Assembly: GCA_943912265.1 (NCBI GenBank)
Contig: CALTTS010000014.1
Location: 1 to 64,000 of the forward strand
Reading direction: 5' to 3'
Length of the DNA stretch: 64,000 bases
Source: an uncultured Xanthomonas sp.
GTDB taxonomy: Bacteria > Pseudomonadota > Gammaproteobacteria > Xanthomonadales > Xanthomonadaceae
Shown here piece by piece: positions 26,537-34,328 of this stretch (positions are counted from its first letter, which is position 1; each line of letters opens with the position of its first letter). The notes beneath the pieces were generated by a model. That model saw nothing but the letters and a program-made list of their open reading frames with translations, was not told the DNA's origin and ran no database searches. The position numbers and the translations under genes are program-made.

Positions 26537-27760
26537 TCAGCCCGGTGCGCCGCCTTCGGGCACCGCGCCGACGTAATGTGCGCGCGGCCGGATCAGCTTG
26601 CCGAGGGCCTGCTGTTCCAGCGCGTGCGCCAGCCAGCCGGTGAGCCGGCCGGAGGCGAACAGCACCAGTGCCGGCGTGGCCGGCAGGCCGTAGACGTGGC
26701 AGGTCGCCGCCAGCAGGAAGTCGATGTTCGGGCGCTGGCCGCTGGCGGCCTCGCCGCCGGCGATGACCTGGTCGATGGCGCGCATCGCCGCGGTGCGGCC
26801 GCGATGGGTGCGCAGCATCGCCAGCAGCGTGCTCGCGCGCGGGTCGCCGTCCGGGTACAGCGCGTGGCCGAAGCCGGGCAGGTCGTCGCCGCGGTTCCAG
26901 CGCGCCTGCACGTGGTCGGCGGGCCGGCCGCTGTCGCGGGCCTCGGCGATCAGCGCGTAGGCGCGCGCGGTGGCGCCGCCGTGGCGCGGGCCGGACAGGG
27001 CCGACAGGCCGGTGCAGACGGTGGCGTGCAGATGCGCGCCGGTGGAGGCCACCACGCGCGCGGCGAAGGCGGACACGTTCAGTTCGTGGTCGGCGCACAG
27101 CACCAACGCGGCGCGCACGATGTCGGCGAAGGCGTCGTCGCCCGGCCGCCATGCGTGCGCGAGCAGGCGGTGCACGGGGCGCGCGCCCGGTTCGGCGGCG
27201 ACCAGCAGGGCGGCGTTCTGGCGCAGCAGGCCGGCGGCGATGTCGTGGCGCACGCTGAGGTCGAGGTTGAACGAATGGCGCACGTCCAGCCCCAGCAGCG
27301 GGATCACCGACAGCGCCCGTTCCAGCGGCGGCAGTTCGGCGTCGCGCGCGATCGCGGCGGCGCGGCGCGGCCATGCGTTCAGGGCCGGAGCGGCGAACGG
27401 GTCGTGTTCGCCGCAGTCCCACAGCAGGCGCGCGGTGTCTTCCAAGGTGGCCCCGGCGTGGACCATGTCCACCGCCGAGCGCCCGCGGTAGCAGGGCCCG
27501 TCCGGGCGGATCAGCGAGATGCCGGTTTCCAGCACCGGCAGGCCGCGGTCCAGGCTTTGCGCCGCGCCGCGCGCCGCGCCGCGGCCGATGCGCTTGCGCT
27601 GCGCCAGCCGTTCCACGTCCTGGCGCAGGTAGACCCGGCTGCGGTGGTCCAGCCCGGGGCGCGAGGCCAGCAGGCCGCGGCTGACGTAGGCGTACAGCGT
27701 GGCGGTGCTGATGCCGAGCACGGCGCAGGCCTCGCGGGCGGAGATGAGCTCGTGGTCCAT
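26537..27760 (-). CDS. Citrate synthase-family protein with N-terminal helix-turn-helix
   Basis: Residues 4-52 read as a MerR/excisionase-like helix-turn-helix (ISAREACAVLGISTATLYAYVSRG, then SRVYLRQDVERL). From about residue 70 to the end is a compact citrate synthase fold. All three catalytic residues are kept: His260 (SGPRHGGA), His299 (PGFGHALYP) and Asp347 (PNIDF). The protein is therefore either an active synthase that also binds DNA, or a regulator using the synthase domain to sense oxaloacetate, propionyl-CoA or methylcitrate. It is divergent from prpB, and two palindromes lie 10-37 nt before its ATG. The 407-residue ATG start is preferred to a TTG at 27796. Confidence 0.88.
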   Translation of the reverse strand: MDHELISAREACAVLGISTATLYAYVSRGLLASRPGLDHRSRVYLRQDVERLAQRKRIGRGAARGAAQSLDRGLPVLETGISLIRPDGPCYRGRSAVDMVHAGATLEDTARLLWDCGEHDPFAAPALNAWPRRAAAIARDAELPPLERALSVIPLLGLDVRHSFNLDLSVRHDIAAGLLRQNAALLVAAEPGARPVHRLLAHAWRPGDDAFADIVRAALVLCADHELNVSAFAARVVASTGAHLHATVCTGLSALSGPRHGGATARAYALIAEARDSGRPADHVQARWNRGDDLPGFGHALYPDGDPRASTLLAMLRTHRGRTAAMRAIDQVIAGGEAASGQRPNIDFLLAATCHVYGLPATPALVLFASGRLTGWLAHALEQQALGKLIRPRAHYVGAVPEGGAPG

Positions 27761-27769
27761 GCGGAAAGG

Positions 27770-27797
27770 TTGATCGATGCGATCAAGATTGATCAAT
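27770..27797. promoter_or_regulatory. Double palindromic operator between HTH-citrate synthase and prpB
   Basis: TTGATCGATGCGATCAA (27770-27786) is a perfect 7-bp inverted repeat with a 3-bp spacer. One base later comes the perfect 10-bp palindrome ATTGATCAAT (27788-27797). Both share the half-site TTGATC. They lie just upstream of the minus-strand start at 27760 and about 95 bp before prpB. The arrangement fits an autoregulatory operator for the adjacent HTH protein; binding is inferred. Confidence 0.65.
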
Positions 27798-27891
27798 GGA
27801 TGGGATGGTGCCAGATTGCGCGCCAGAACGCAGGGCGGGGCACGCGCGGGGCGCGTGCCGCGGCCGACCTACCACCGCAGGAGAAACCGAC

Positions 27892-28797
27892 ATGTCCGAA
27901 TCCGCCGCCGGCACGCCCGCTTCAGCCGGAGCGAAGTTCCGCGCCGCCCTCGCCGCCGAATCGCCGCTGCAGGTGATCGGCGCGATCAACGCCAACCATG
28001 CCCTGCTGGCCCGGCGCGCCGGCTACAAGGCCATCTACCTGTCCGGCGGCGGCGTGGCGGCCGGCTCGCTCGGCCTGCCGGACCTGGGCATCAACACACT
28101 GGAGGACGTGCTGGTCGACGTGCGCCGCATCACCGACGTGTGCGACCTGCCGCTGCTGGTGGACATCGACACCGGCTTCGGTCCGAGCGCGTTCAACATC
28201 GAGCGCACCATCAAGAGCCTGATCAAGGCCGGCGCGGCCGCCTGCCACATCGAGGACCAGGTGGGCGCCAAGCGCTGCGGCCACCGCCCGGGCAAGGAGA
28301 TCGTCGGCAAGGGCGAGATGGTGGACCGGGTGAAGGCCGCCGCCGACGCCAGGACCGACCCGGCCTTCTTCCTGATCGCGCGCACCGACGCCATCCAGAT
28401 GGAAGGCGTGGACGCGGCGATCGAGCGTTCCATCGCCTGCGTGGAAGCCGGCGCCGACGCGATCTTCGCCGAGGCCGCCTACGACCTGCCCACGTACAGG
28501 AAGTTCGTCGACGCGGTGAAGGTGCCGGTGCTGGCCAACATCACCGAGTTCGGCAAGACCCCGCTGTTCACCCGCGACGAGCTGGCCTCGGCGGGCGTGG
28601 CAATCCAACTGTTCCCGCTGTCGGCCTTCCGCGCCGCCAACAAGGCGGCCGAAGCGGTGTACGAAGCGATCCGCCGCGACGGCAGCCAGCAGGCCGTGCT
28701 GGACACCATGCAGACCCGCGAGGAGCTGTACGACCGCATCGGCTACCACGCCTTCGAGCAGCGGCTGGACGCGCTGTTTGCCGCCAAGGGCGCATGA
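27892..28797 (+). CDS. prpB: 2-methylisocitrate lyase
   Basis: PrpB cleaves 2-methylisocitrate to pyruvate and succinate, the last step of the methylcitrate cycle. The 301-residue protein has the isocitrate-lyase superfamily catalytic loop KRCGH (127-131, Cys129), the metal-site DIDTGFG, and LSGGGVAAGSLGLPDLGI near the start. AGGAG (27879-27883) precedes ATG 27892. It is transcribed away from the HTH-citrate synthase gene and toward prpC. Confidence 0.96.
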   Translation: MSESAAGTPASAGAKFRAALAAESPLQVIGAINANHALLARRAGYKAIYLSGGGVAAGSLGLPDLGINTLEDVLVDVRRITDVCDLPLLVDIDTGFGPSAFNIERTIKSLIKAGAAACHIEDQVGAKRCGHRPGKEIVGKGEMVDRVKAAADARTDPAFFLIARTDAIQMEGVDAAIERSIACVEAGADAIFAEAAYDLPTYRKFVDAVKVPVLANITEFGKTPLFTRDELASAGVAIQLFPLSAFRAANKAAEAVYEAIRRDGSQQAVLDTMQTREELYDRIGYHAFEQRLDALFAAKGA

Positions 28798-28828
28798 TCG
28801 GCGCAATCCATCCGCGCGAGTTTCCGTC

Positions 28829-29440
28829 ATGACCGAGCCCCATTCCGCCCATCGCGATCCGCACGGCAGCCGCATCGACCGGCGTACCACCGCGCGCAAG
28901 CTGCTCGATGCGGAGCTGGACAAGCTGCCGCCGGAAGAGCGCGTGGCGGTCGAGCGGTTCATCCATCGCCGCCACGTGTCGCGCAACGTCGCCCGCGAGT
29001 ACGCCAGCAAGCGCTCGCTGGGCGAGCGGGTGGCCGACCGGGTGGCGCAGGTCGGCGGCAGCTGGGGTTTCATCAGCGGGTTCGGCGTGTTCCTGGTCGT
29101 CTGGATGCTGGTCAACAGCGTGCTGCTGGCCAGGGCCTTCGACCCGTATCCGTACATCCTGCTGAACCTGTGCCTGTCCTGCCTTGCGGCCATCCAGGCG
29201 CCGATCATCATGATGAGCCAGAACCGTCAGGCCGCCGTCGACAGGCTGCGCGCCGAGAACGACTACCAGGTCAACATCAAGTCCGAACTGGAAATCCTGC
29301 AGGTCCACGAAAAGCTCAACCAGCTGCGCGAGCAGGACTGGGCCACGCTGGTGGATCTGCAGAACCGGCAGATCGAGATGCTGCAGCGGCTGCTCGAACA
29401 AGCCACCCAAGCGTCCGAACCGCCCAAGGCCGGCGCCTGA
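28829..29440 (+). CDS. DUF1003 family membrane protein
   Basis: The 203-residue protein matches DUF1003: a charged N-terminal region, two transmembrane helices (GFISGFGVFLVVWMLVNSVLL and a second with LLNLCLSCLAAIQAPIIMMSQNR), then a long charged helix with LEILQVHEKLNQLREQDW. Its function is unknown. It sits 31 bp after prpB and 43 bp before prpC, which suggests cotranscription with the cycle genes. An upstream in-frame start at 28778 would overlap prpB. Confidence 0.88.
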   Translation: MTEPHSAHRDPHGSRIDRRTTARKLLDAELDKLPPEERVAVERFIHRRHVSRNVAREYASKRSLGERVADRVAQVGGSWGFISGFGVFLVVWMLVNSVLLARAFDPYPYILLNLCLSCLAAIQAPIIMMSQNRQAAVDRLRAENDYQVNIKSELEILQVHEKLNQLREQDWATLVDLQNRQIEMLQRLLEQATQASEPPKAGA

Positions 29441-29483
29441 GCCCATTTCACACCATTCCGCCACCTGATCCCGGGAGGGACGC

Positions 29484-30641
29484 ATGAGCGACACCACGAC
29501 CACCACCGCATTCAAACCGAAGAAATCCGTCGCGTTGTCCGGCACCGCCGCTGGCAACACCGCGCTGTGCACCGTCGGCCGCAGCGGCAACGACCTGCAT
29601 TACCGCGGCTACGACATCCTGGACCTGGCCAATGGCAGCCAGTTCGAGGAAATCGCCCACTTGCTGGTGCACGGCAAACTGCCAAATGCCGCCGAACTGG
29701 CCGGCTACAAGGCCAAGCTGAAGGCGTTGCGCGGCATCCCGGCCTCGGTCAAGGCCGCGCTCGAACAGCTGCCGCCGTCGGCGCACCCGATGGACGTGAT
29801 GCGTACCGGCGTGTCCGTGCTCGGCTGCGTGCAGCCGGAGAAGGACGACCACAACCACCCGGGCGCGCGCGACATCGCCGACAAGCTGATGGCCAGCCTC
29901 GGCTCGATGCTGCTGTACTGGTACCACTGGAGCCACAACGGCAAGCGCATCGACGTGGAAACCGATGACGACTCCATCGGTGGCCACTTCCTGCACCTGC
30001 TGCACGGGCAGAAGCCGCGCCAGTCGTGGGTGGACGCGATGCACACCTCGCTGATCCTGTACGCCGAGCACGAGTTCAACGCATCCACCTTCACCTGTCG
30101 CGTCATCGCCGGCACCGGCAGCGACATGTACAGCGCCATTGCCGGCGGCATCGGCGCGTTGCGCGGGCCCAAGCACGGCGGCGCCAACGAGGTGGCCTTC
30201 GAAGTGCAGAAGCGCTACGACACGGCGGACGAGGCCGAGGCCGACATCAAGGCGCGCGTCGAGCGCAAGGAAGTGATCATCGGTTTCGGCCACCCGGTCT
30301 ACACCGTGTCCGACCCGCGCAACAAGGTGATCAAGCAGGTCGCCAGGGAGCTGAGCGAGGAGGAGAAGAACACCAAGATGTACGACATCGCCGAGCGTCT
30401 GGAGTCGGTGATGTGGGACATCAAGAAGATGTTCCCCAACCTGGACTGGTTCAGCGCGGTCAGCTACCACATGATGGGCGTGCCCACCGCGATGTTCACC
30501 CCGCTGTTCGTGATTGCCCGCACCGCCGGCTGGAGCGCGCACATCATCGAGCAGCGCATCGACGGCAAGATCATCCGCCCCAGCGCCAACTACACCGGCC
30601 CGGAAGACCAGGCCTTCGTGCCGCTGGGACAACGCGCCTGA
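29484..30641 (+). CDS. prpC: 2-methylcitrate synthase
   Basis: PrpC condenses propionyl-CoA with oxaloacetate to 2-methylcitrate. The 385-residue length and KPKKSVALSGTAAGNTALCTVG start fit PrpC rather than the longer type II GltA. The catalytic residues are His231 (GPKHGGANE), His270 (IIGFGHPVY) and Asp321 (NLDWFSA). GGGAGG precedes the ATG. The gene ends at a strong terminator, so the usual downstream acnD/prpF or prpD genes are absent here. Confidence 0.95.
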   Translation: MSDTTTTTAFKPKKSVALSGTAAGNTALCTVGRSGNDLHYRGYDILDLANGSQFEEIAHLLVHGKLPNAAELAGYKAKLKALRGIPASVKAALEQLPPSAHPMDVMRTGVSVLGCVQPEKDDHNHPGARDIADKLMASLGSMLLYWYHWSHNGKRIDVETDDDSIGGHFLHLLHGQKPRQSWVDAMHTSLILYAEHEFNASTFTCRVIAGTGSDMYSAIAGGIGALRGPKHGGANEVAFEVQKRYDTADEAEADIKARVERKEVIIGFGHPVYTVSDPRNKVIKQVARELSEEEKNTKMYDIAERLESVMWDIKKMFPNLDWFSAVSYHMMGVPTAMFTPLFVIARTAGWSAHIIEQRIDGKIIRPSANYTGPEDQAFVPLGQRA

Positions 30642-30670
30642 TCCTTGCCGGGGGCGGGGATGCAAAAGCG

Positions 30671-30702
30671 GAAGGCCGTGCAGCGATGCACGGCCTTCTT
30701 CA
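30671..30702 (+). terminator. prpC terminator
   Basis: GAAGGCCGTGCA (30671-30682) and TGCACGGCCTTC (30687-30698) pair perfectly over 12 bp around GCGA and run into TTCAT. It closes the prpB-DUF1003-prpC transcript. It may also stop the facing glutathione transferase gene. Confidence 0.85.
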
Positions 30703-30731
30703 TGGGCGATGGTCCCGCGGCGGGGCGGGGA

Positions 30732-31343
30732 TCAGTCCAGGCCTTCGGCCTTCAGTACGGCCTGCACGCCGGCATCGGCCTCCATGCGCTGCCTGAACGC
30801 GGCGATGTGCGCGTAGCCGGACAGGTCCACGCCGGCGCGTCCGGCCCAGCGCAGGGTGATGTAGAAGTAGGGGTCGGCGACGCTGCGGAAGCCGGCCAGC
30901 CAGTCGTGCGCGGCCAGTTGCGCATCGGCGGCGGCGTAGAGCCTGCGCAGGCGTTCGCGGGCGAGTTGCCGCACGCCCTCGTGCCGGCTTTCGTCGGCGA
31001 CGAACACGCCCGGCGAGAACAGCGGCTTGAAGGCCGGGTGCAGGTCGGAATTGACGTAGGCCAGCCAGCGCATCGCCTCGGCCCGCTGGCGCGCGCTGCC
31101 GTCGCCGGCCAGCCGCGCCTGCGGGAAGCGGTCGGCGATGTAGCCCATGATCGCCGCGTTCTGGGTCAGCACGAAATCGCCGTCCACCAGGGCCGGCACC
31201 GTGCCGGCCGGATTGATGGCGAGGTAGGCGGGCGACTTCATCGCCGCGGCGTCGAGCACCGCCACTTCGTAGGGCTGGCCGGTCCACTGCAGGGCGATGT
31301 GGTCGGCGGTGGAGCAGGCGCCGGGCTTGGTGTAGAGCTTCAT
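30732..31343 (-). CDS. Glutathione S-transferase (beta-class-like)
   Basis: This 203-residue protein starts MKLYTKPGACSTADHIAL, the N-terminal thioredoxin-like domain of bacterial beta-class GSTs, with Cys10 at the catalytic position. NPAGTVPALVDGDFVLTQNAAI is the glutathione-binding block, and an all-helical C-terminal domain follows. It would conjugate or reduce electrophiles with glutathione in the cytoplasm. On the minus strand TATAGT (31381-31376) may be its -10 box. Confidence 0.92.
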   Translation of the reverse strand: MKLYTKPGACSTADHIALQWTGQPYEVAVLDAAAMKSPAYLAINPAGTVPALVDGDFVLTQNAAIMGYIADRFPQARLAGDGSARQRAEAMRWLAYVNSDLHPAFKPLFSPGVFVADESRHEGVRQLARERLRRLYAAADAQLAAHDWLAGFRSVADPYFYITLRWAGRAGVDLSGYAHIAAFRQRMEADAGVQAVLKAEGLD

Positions 31344-31417
31344 CGACGTGCCTGGGCGGGCGGGAAGGGAACGGCACTATAGCTGCCTGCCGCGCCGGGC
31401 CGCATGGCCGCCGCGGC

Positions 31418-31873
31418 TCAGCCGCGCGGCGTCAGCTTCTGCACCCGGTAGAAGGTGTGGTCGCCGATGGTGGCCACCAGCGGCGAACTGTTCCAGCGCG
31501 GGCTGGCGATGCCGTGCGCGGCGAAATGGCTGGCGCCGGGCACGATTTCCCGCCGCTGGCCGGCCGGCAAGGCCCAGTTGCGCTCGGCGTCGAGGGCCAC
31601 GGCGATCGCTTCGGCCCAGGCGTCGTCGTTGCGCAGCTGGGTGCCGGGCGAGACCAGGCTCGGGGCGAACTGCTTGCGGGCAGTCACCACCTTGCAGGTG
31701 GAATTGCCCCACAGGCCGCTGTCGCGGCGGCGCAGGGCGACTTCGGCCACCGCCTGCTGGCCGCGCAGGGACTGGTCGCGCGCTTCCAGGTAGACGGTGG
31801 TGGACAGGCAGAGCGAGTCCGCGGCCGGCTGGGGCAGCACGTGCGCCAGCCAGAGGATCCAGGCCAGTTTCAT
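31418..31873 (-). CDS. Cell wall hydrolase, SleB-like (hydrolase family 2)
   Basis: The 151-residue protein has an N-terminal hydrophobic leader (MKLAWILWLAHVLPQPAA). The catalytic-domain start CLSTTVYLEARDQSLRGQQAVAEVALRR is typical of SleB/CwlJ-type hydrolases, which cut peptidoglycan. HFAAHG and IGDHTFYRV near the end fit the family. It is probably exported. AAGGAG lies just before the ATG on the minus strand. Confidence 0.87.
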   Translation of the reverse strand: MKLAWILWLAHVLPQPAADSLCLSTTVYLEARDQSLRGQQAVAEVALRRRDSGLWGNSTCKVVTARKQFAPSLVSPGTQLRNDDAWAEAIAVALDAERNWALPAGQRREIVPGASHFAAHGIASPRWNSSPLVATIGDHTFYRVQKLTPRG

Positions 31874-32193
31874 CTTCTTTCTCCTTGCTCCGTCGGGCGA
31901 TGCCGCGCTTGCCGTCGGGGACGGCGGCGGGGACAGGCCAGGGCGTCATGGGGAGGCGGTCCGCATCGGGGCGGTCCGCCGGATCGGGCCGGCCAATGGC
32001 GTGGGAGTGAGCGGCCGGCGGTGGCCTGCGCAAACGGGGCAGGCCGGGAAAGTGCGCGCAAGGTAAGGGCGATTTCCCCAACCCGGCCTGAATGCCGGCG
32101 CTTGACTTTTCGGGTAAGTGATTGAGCGGAAAGACATTGCCCGGCCGCGTCGCGGCACCCGGCAAGGCCTGCCCGGGTGCCGTCGCCGCCGGT
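31874..32193. other. Spacer between SleB-like hydrolase and fadH
   Basis: This 320-bp stretch shows no plausible gene. It holds the ribosome site of the hydrolase gene, a direct repeat GGCGGTCCGC (31955-31964 and 31970-31979), a TTGACT at 32102-32107 with no partner -10 box, and the fadH-proximal hairpin at 32153-32182. Nothing else was recognised. Confidence 0.5.
32153..32182 (-). terminator. Hairpin downstream of fadH
   Basis: CGGCACCCGG (32153-32162) pairs with CCGGGTGCCG on the other side of a short loop, giving a stem of about 10 bp just after the minus-strand fadH stop. No T-run follows, so termination strength is uncertain. Confidence 0.5.
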
Positions 32194-34239
32194 TCAGAGC
32201 GCCGCGGCCAGCCGGCTGCCCTGGTCGATGGCGCGCTTGGCGTCCAGTTCGGCGGCCACGTCGGCGCCGCCGATCAGGTGCGGCTGGATGCCGGCGGCCT
32301 GCAGCGCGGCCTGCAGCTCGCGGCGCGGTTCCTGGCCGGCGCAGACCACCACCGTGCCGGCCGGCAGCACCTGCTCGGCGCCGTCGATGCGGATGCGCAG
32401 GCCGGCGTCGTCGTAGCCCAGGTATTCCACGCCGCCGAGCATCTTCACGCCCTTGGCCTTCAGCGCGGCGCGGTGGATCCAGCCGGTGGTCTTGCCGAGC
32501 CGGGCGCCGGGCTTGCCGGGGCTGCGCTGCATCAGCCACACCTGCCGGGCCGGCGCTTCCGGCTGCGCCGGCGCCAGCGCGCCGCGGCTCTCGAAGCTCG
32601 GGTCCACGCCCCATTCGGCCTGCCAGCGCGGCAGGTCCAGCGAGGCCGGCAGGCCGGCCTCGACGAGGAATTCGGCGACGTCGAAACCGATGCCGCCGGC
32701 GCCGATGACCGCCACCCGCTCGGCGGCGGTCACTTTGCCCTGCAGCAGGTCGAGGTAGCCGACCACGTTGGGGTGGTCGGCACCGGGGAAGTCCACCTTG
32801 CGCGGCACGATGCCGGTGGCCAGCACCACCTCGTCGAAGCCGGCCAGGTCGGCGGCGCCCACCGGCGCGCCCAGGCGCTGCGCGACGCCGGTTTCCTCCA
32901 GCCGGTGGCGGAAGTAGCGCAGCGTCTCGTGGAACTCCTCCTTGCCGGGGATGCGCTTGGCGACGTTGAACTGGCCTCCGATCTCGGCCTGGGCGTCGAA
33001 CAGGGTCACCGCATGGCCGCGCTGGGCCGCCACCGTGGCGCAGGCCAGTCCGGCCGGGCCGGCGCCGACCACCGCGACCCGTTTCGGCGCGGCGGCCGGC
33101 AGGTAGTTCAGCTCGGTCTCGTGGCCGGCGCGGGGGTTGACCAGGCAGGAGGCCTGGCGGTGCTGGAAGATGTGGTCCAGGCAGGCCTGGTTGCAGGCGA
33201 TGCAGGTGTTGATGGCGTGGGCGCGGCCGGCGCGGGCCTTGGCCGGCCACTGCGGGTCGGCCAGCAGCGGGCGCGCCAGCGAGACCATGTCGGCGCCGCC
33301 GCCGGCGAGGATGTGCTCGGCCACGTCGGGCATGTTGATGCGGTTGGTCGCGATCACCGGCACGCCCACGTGCGGCTTGAGCTTGGCGGTCACGCCGGCC
33401 CAGGCCGCGCGCGGCACCGAGGTGGCGATGGTGGGGATGCGCGCCTCATGCCAGCCGATGCCGGAGTTGATGAGCGTCGCGCCGGCCGCCTCCACCGCCC
33501 GGGCCTGCTGCACGATCTCGTCCCACTGGCTGCCGTCCTCGACCAGATCCACCAGCGACAGCCGGTAGACGATGATGAAGTCCGGCCCGCAGGCCTCGCG
33601 GATGCGGCGCACGATCTCCACCGCGAAGCGCATGCGCTTTTCCGGGGTGCCGCCCCAGGCGTCATGGCGCCTGTTGGTGCGCGGGGCGGTGAACTCGTTG
33701 ATCAGGTAGCCTTCCGAGCCCATCACCTCGACGCCGTCGTAGCCGGCCTCGCGGGCGTAGCGGGCGGCGCGGACGTAGGCGGCGATCTGCCGTTCCACGC
33801 CGCGGGCGGACAGCGCGTGCGGGGTGAACGGGTTGATCGGCGCCTTCAGCTTCGACGGCGCCACCTGCAGCGGGTGGTAGGCGTAGCGGCCGGCATGCAG
33901 CAGCTGCAGGCAGATCTTGCCGCCGTGCCCGTGCACCGCGCGCGTCACCTGCCGGTGCGGGCGCGCTTCCCACGGCCAGGACAGCTTGCCGCCGAACGGG
34001 GTGAGCCAGCCGACCAGGTTCGGCGCGAAGCCGCCGGTGACGATCAGCCCGGCGCCGCCTTCGGCGCGCTCGGCGAAATAGGCGGCCAGCTTGGGAAAAT
34101 CGCGCGCCCTGTCCTCCAGCCCGGTGTGCATCGAGCCCATCAGGATGCGGTTGCGCAGGGTGGTGAAGCCCAGGTCGAGCGGGGCGAACAGGTGCGGGTA
34201 GGCGGCATCCCCGGCGGGGGCGGCTGGCGTCGTCGTCAT
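32194..34239 (-). CDS. fadH: NADPH-dependent 2,4-dienoyl-CoA reductase
   Basis: FadH reduces 2,4-dienoyl-CoA during degradation of unsaturated fatty acids. The 681-residue protein has the old-yellow-enzyme barrel (PHLFAPLDLGFTTLRNRILMGSMHTG). Four iron-sulfur cysteines lie at 346, 349, 353 and 365 (NTCIACNQACLDHIFQHRQASC). An FAD/NADPH domain starting VAVVGAGPAGLACA follows. The ATG at 34239 fits the E. coli length (672). The frame stays open upstream to 34353, but that stretch lacks family similarity. It is divergent from the sulfatase gene. Confidence 0.95.
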   Translation of the reverse strand: MTTTPAAPAGDAAYPHLFAPLDLGFTTLRNRILMGSMHTGLEDRARDFPKLAAYFAERAEGGAGLIVTGGFAPNLVGWLTPFGGKLSWPWEARPHRQVTRAVHGHGGKICLQLLHAGRYAYHPLQVAPSKLKAPINPFTPHALSARGVERQIAAYVRAARYAREAGYDGVEVMGSEGYLINEFTAPRTNRRHDAWGGTPEKRMRFAVEIVRRIREACGPDFIIVYRLSLVDLVEDGSQWDEIVQQARAVEAAGATLINSGIGWHEARIPTIATSVPRAAWAGVTAKLKPHVGVPVIATNRINMPDVAEHILAGGGADMVSLARPLLADPQWPAKARAGRAHAINTCIACNQACLDHIFQHRQASCLVNPRAGHETELNYLPAAAPKRVAVVGAGPAGLACATVAAQRGHAVTLFDAQAEIGGQFNVAKRIPGKEEFHETLRYFRHRLEETGVAQRLGAPVGAADLAGFDEVVLATGIVPRKVDFPGADHPNVVGYLDLLQGKVTAAERVAVIGAGGIGFDVAEFLVEAGLPASLDLPRWQAEWGVDPSFESRGALAPAQPEAPARQVWLMQRSPGKPGARLGKTTGWIHRAALKAKGVKMLGGVEYLGYDDAGLRIRIDGAEQVLPAGTVVVCAGQEPRRELQAALQAAGIQPHLIGGADVAAELDAKRAIDQGSRLAAAL

Positions 34240-34328
34240 GGCGGCAAATACGCTGGCGTATGGAGTGCGCGCATTCTGCGGCCAAAGCCGGCCGGCTCCA
34301 AGCTGCGCCGCGCCAAGGGCCGGCGGAG

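Noticed and set aside
22699..26643. 1314-codon + frame across the acyl-CoA ligase and prpE
   Set aside because: It spans two complete, well-matched ligase genes in another frame and shows no domain, only Arg/Ala/Gly-rich sequence.
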